Part shown: one piece after another, positions 32,152 to 33,639 of the stretch
How positions within the stretch are numbered: position 1 is the first letter of the stretch
How the letters are laid out: each line of letters opens with the position of its first letter
Source: Tangfeifania diversioriginum
GTDB lineage: Bacteria > Bacteroidota > Bacteroidia > Bacteroidales > Prolixibacteraceae
NCBI GenBank assembly: GCA_945873105.1
Contig: CAMCBW010000056.1
Coordinates: 1-33,639, forward strand
Reading direction: 5' to 3'
Length of the DNA: 33,639 nucleotides
Notes under the pieces: generated by a model
Told to the model about the DNA's origin: nothing
The model's database searches: none
Seen by the model: the letters and a program-made list of their open reading frames with translations, nothing else
Translations under genes and position numbers: made by a program

Positions 32152-33519
32152 ATGGCAAAAATTAGTCTTGTAATTATTCCTAGTCGCCCAAACCGCCATG
32201 GTGAATGTGTGGTCATGCTCCAAATATCAGCTCATCTGAAAACTATTCGTGTCCCAACTGATGTAACCGTAACAAAAGAAAATTGGATGAAAACGGGACA
32301 AGTCCTTGGAGGAAAAACAGGAGATAAACTTGCTTTATCTAAAAATATCCGACTTACACAAATTAAGAATGGTAGCGATCTGAAGATCATCAACAACCAA
32401 GACAAAGTGGATCTGATGGATGTAGATCAACTAAAAAGTTTCCTTTTATCAGAAAAAGAAATAGTGGAAACAGATTTTTTCATTTACTGTGAAAAGAGGA
32501 TTAAGGAACTTAAATCCTTAAAAAATGAAATGTCTGCTAATCTGCTCAATTTTACAATGGAGAAAGTCCATGAGTTTTGGGGCAAAGAAAGGCTTGATTT
32601 TAATGAAATAACCATAAGATTTTTGGAGCAATTTGAGTCATATTGCCTGAACACTCCTAGAAAAACTCAAAAAAAGCTTAAGCCAGAAGATCCGAAAGAA
32701 GTCTTAAAACCTATGCAAGTAAATGGTATCGCTGTTTATATGAGATATATTCGCAGTGTTATGAATGGAGCCATTAGCGATAATTTGACAACAAATTACC
32801 CTTTTAGAAAATTCAAAATCAAAACAGAGGTAACCCGCAACAGAAATCTCCCTCTCCAGTCAATGAGAGCAATTAGGGATTATACCTCAAACGATAAAAG
32901 ACAAGAGATTGCAAGAGATGTATTTATGCTTCAATTTTTTCTTCTTGGAATCAACACGAAGGATCTTTTCTACCTAACATCGAAAGATGTAATAGATGGA
33001 AGGATTCAATACTTTCGTTCAAAAACAGGAAGGTTTTACAATATTAAAATCGAAAAAGAGGCTCAAGCAATCCTGGATCGATACAAAGGGGAAAAGTACC
33101 TGTTATGGTTTGCAGATAAGTGTCTAACAGAGCGGGAATCAGAAAAAATAAAACATTCCAGAATAAGCCAATTCCAATATAAGGACGAGACTGCTTTTGG
33201 TAAAATGATCAACAATAATCTTTCCACGATCCAAAATGAACTTAAAATAAACCCACAGGTTAAAATAACCTCCTATTATTGCCGGCACTCAGTTGCTAGC
33301 ATAATGAGGGAATTGAGTATATCAATCGATGATATTTCCCTCTGCCTGGGGCACTCTTCACCAGAAAAGAAAGTAACCAGAATTTACATCAATGAAGACT
33401 TTGAGAGGGCAGATAAGGCAAACCGAAAGCTGATAGACTACTTAAACAAGGATTGCAAAGTTGCCGACAAACCCTCAAAACCTCCAAGAAAGAAAAAAGC
33501 ATCCCCTGCCTTTGTCTGA
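32152..33519 (+). CDS. Tyrosine recombinase / integrase
   Basis: The 455-residue protein has an arm-binding N-terminal domain (VVMLQISAHLKTIRVPTDVTV), a SAM-like core-binding domain (about 100-215) and a catalytic domain. Catalytic residues seen: Lys in RSKTGR, Arg378 in YCRHSVAS, His401 in LGHSS and the nucleophile Tyr412 in TRIYIN. The first catalytic Arg is replaced (GINTKDL, about 266-272) and the first His of the HxxR motif is Tyr; loss of the first Arg also occurs in the Bacteroides CTnDOT integrase. The ATG at 32152 is chosen over GTG 32131. It is adjacent to tRNA-Lys, consistent with an integrative element extending to the right. Its stop lies in a hairpin loop (33501-33527). Confidence 0.92.
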   Translation: MAKISLVIIPSRPNRHGECVVMLQISAHLKTIRVPTDVTVTKENWMKTGQVLGGKTGDKLALSKNIRLTQIKNGSDLKIINNQDKVDLMDVDQLKSFLLSEKEIVETDFFIYCEKRIKELKSLKNEMSANLLNFTMEKVHEFWGKERLDFNEITIRFLEQFESYCLNTPRKTQKKLKPEDPKEVLKPMQVNGIAVYMRYIRSVMNGAISDNLTTNYPFRKFKIKTEVTRNRNLPLQSMRAIRDYTSNDKRQEIARDVFMLQFFLLGINTKDLFYLTSKDVIDGRIQYFRSKTGRFYNIKIEKEAQAILDRYKGEKYLLWFADKCLTERESEKIKHSRISQFQYKDETAFGKMINNNLSTIQNELKINPQVKITSYYCRHSVASIMRELSISIDDISLCLGHSSPEKKVTRIYINEDFERADKANRKLIDYLNKDCKVADKPSKPPRKKKASPAFV

Positions 33520-33527
33520 CAGGGGAT
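33501..33527 (-). terminator. Hairpin between convergent genes
   Basis: ATCCCCTG (33501-33508) and CAGGGGAT (33520-33527) form an 8-bp stem whose loop carries the integrase stop. On the minus strand the stem is followed by GCTTTTTTCTTTCTT, so it fits a terminator for the minus-strand gene entering from the right. Confidence 0.6.
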
Positions 33528-33557
33528 GTAAAACCCTTCAAATCAATTTCCAATTGA

Positions 33558-33639
33558 TTAAGTAAACTTGCCACCACCCACCTTGAAATTTGGCACTATC
33601 CAGTTGATAAAATTGTCAAGCAGTCCGAAGATCTTGTTA
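33558..33639 (-). CDS. C-terminal fragment of a minus-strand gene (window edge)
   Basis: The last 26 codons and TAA stop of a minus-strand reading frame are visible: NKIFGLLDNFINWIVPN, then FKVGGGKFT. The composition is protein-like, and a terminator-type hairpin follows at the right distance. Too short to assign; presumably a gene of the integrated element. Confidence 0.5.
   Translation of the reverse strand, partial: NKIFGLLDNFINWIVPNFKVGGGKFT

Overview
The window looks like chromosome of a member of the Bacteroidota. The clues are a fused CcoN-CcoO cbb3 oxidase gene, a mono-heme CcoP, a DUF4294 lipoprotein-like gene, weak or absent Shine-Dalgarno sequences, and many matches to the Bacteroidota promoter pattern TTTG-N19-21-TAnnTTTG. 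I cannot name the genus. The intergenic DNA is unusually rich in short palindromic repeat families, some of which run into coding sequence.

Left part (1-7057): housekeeping and orphan genes. A pcm / MBL-fold hydrolase pair lies on the minus strand, divergent from a degenerate Gfo/Idh/MocA-like protein. A DUF4294 gene is divergent from an arginine deiminase gene, which is followed 5 bp later by a TrmH-family RNA methyltransferase. Next come a ten-copy 21-bp tandem repeat, an unrecognised helical protein, and an 820-bp gene-free stretch with an orphan intrinsic terminator and a cluster of palindromes.

Signalling block (7058-15870): a CheB-CheR-coiled-coil-PAS fusion overlaps by ATGA a 2029-residue cytoplasmic hybrid histidine kinase with about eleven PAS domains, one GAF, HisKA, HATPase and a receiver. 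The kinase carries the same palindromic repeat twice inside its coding sequence, in two different reading frames. A two-module GNAT-like gene follows.

Respiration block (17919-26366): ccoS, ccoNO, ccoQ, ccoP, ccoG, fixH/ccoH, a TauE/SafE-like membrane protein and the copper P-type ATPase ccoI, all on the plus strand. This is a complete set for making and copper-loading a high-affinity cbb3 terminal oxidase. ccoS (57 aa) and ccoQ (59 aa) are small genes that are easy to miss.

Right part (26513-33639): a HigBA-like toxin-antitoxin pair; a plus-strand run of four apparently exported enzymes (enolase superfamily, amidase, SGNH hydrolase, class D beta-lactamase); then tRNA-Lys(CTT) with a strong terminator, followed by a tyrosine recombinase. 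The tRNA plus integrase arrangement suggests that an integrated element begins at about 32,000 and runs off the right edge, where the C-terminus of a convergent minus-strand gene is visible.

Three dispersed repeat families were found by eye: (i) about 118-bp elements with arms of AAGTGCCTA-type units around a conserved core (three full copies and one partial arm); (ii) a roughly 140-bp element present twice in inverted orientation, about 17 kb apart; (iii) the AGAGACGTTGCA palindrome inside the kinase gene. All function statements rest on motif reading; no database search was run.
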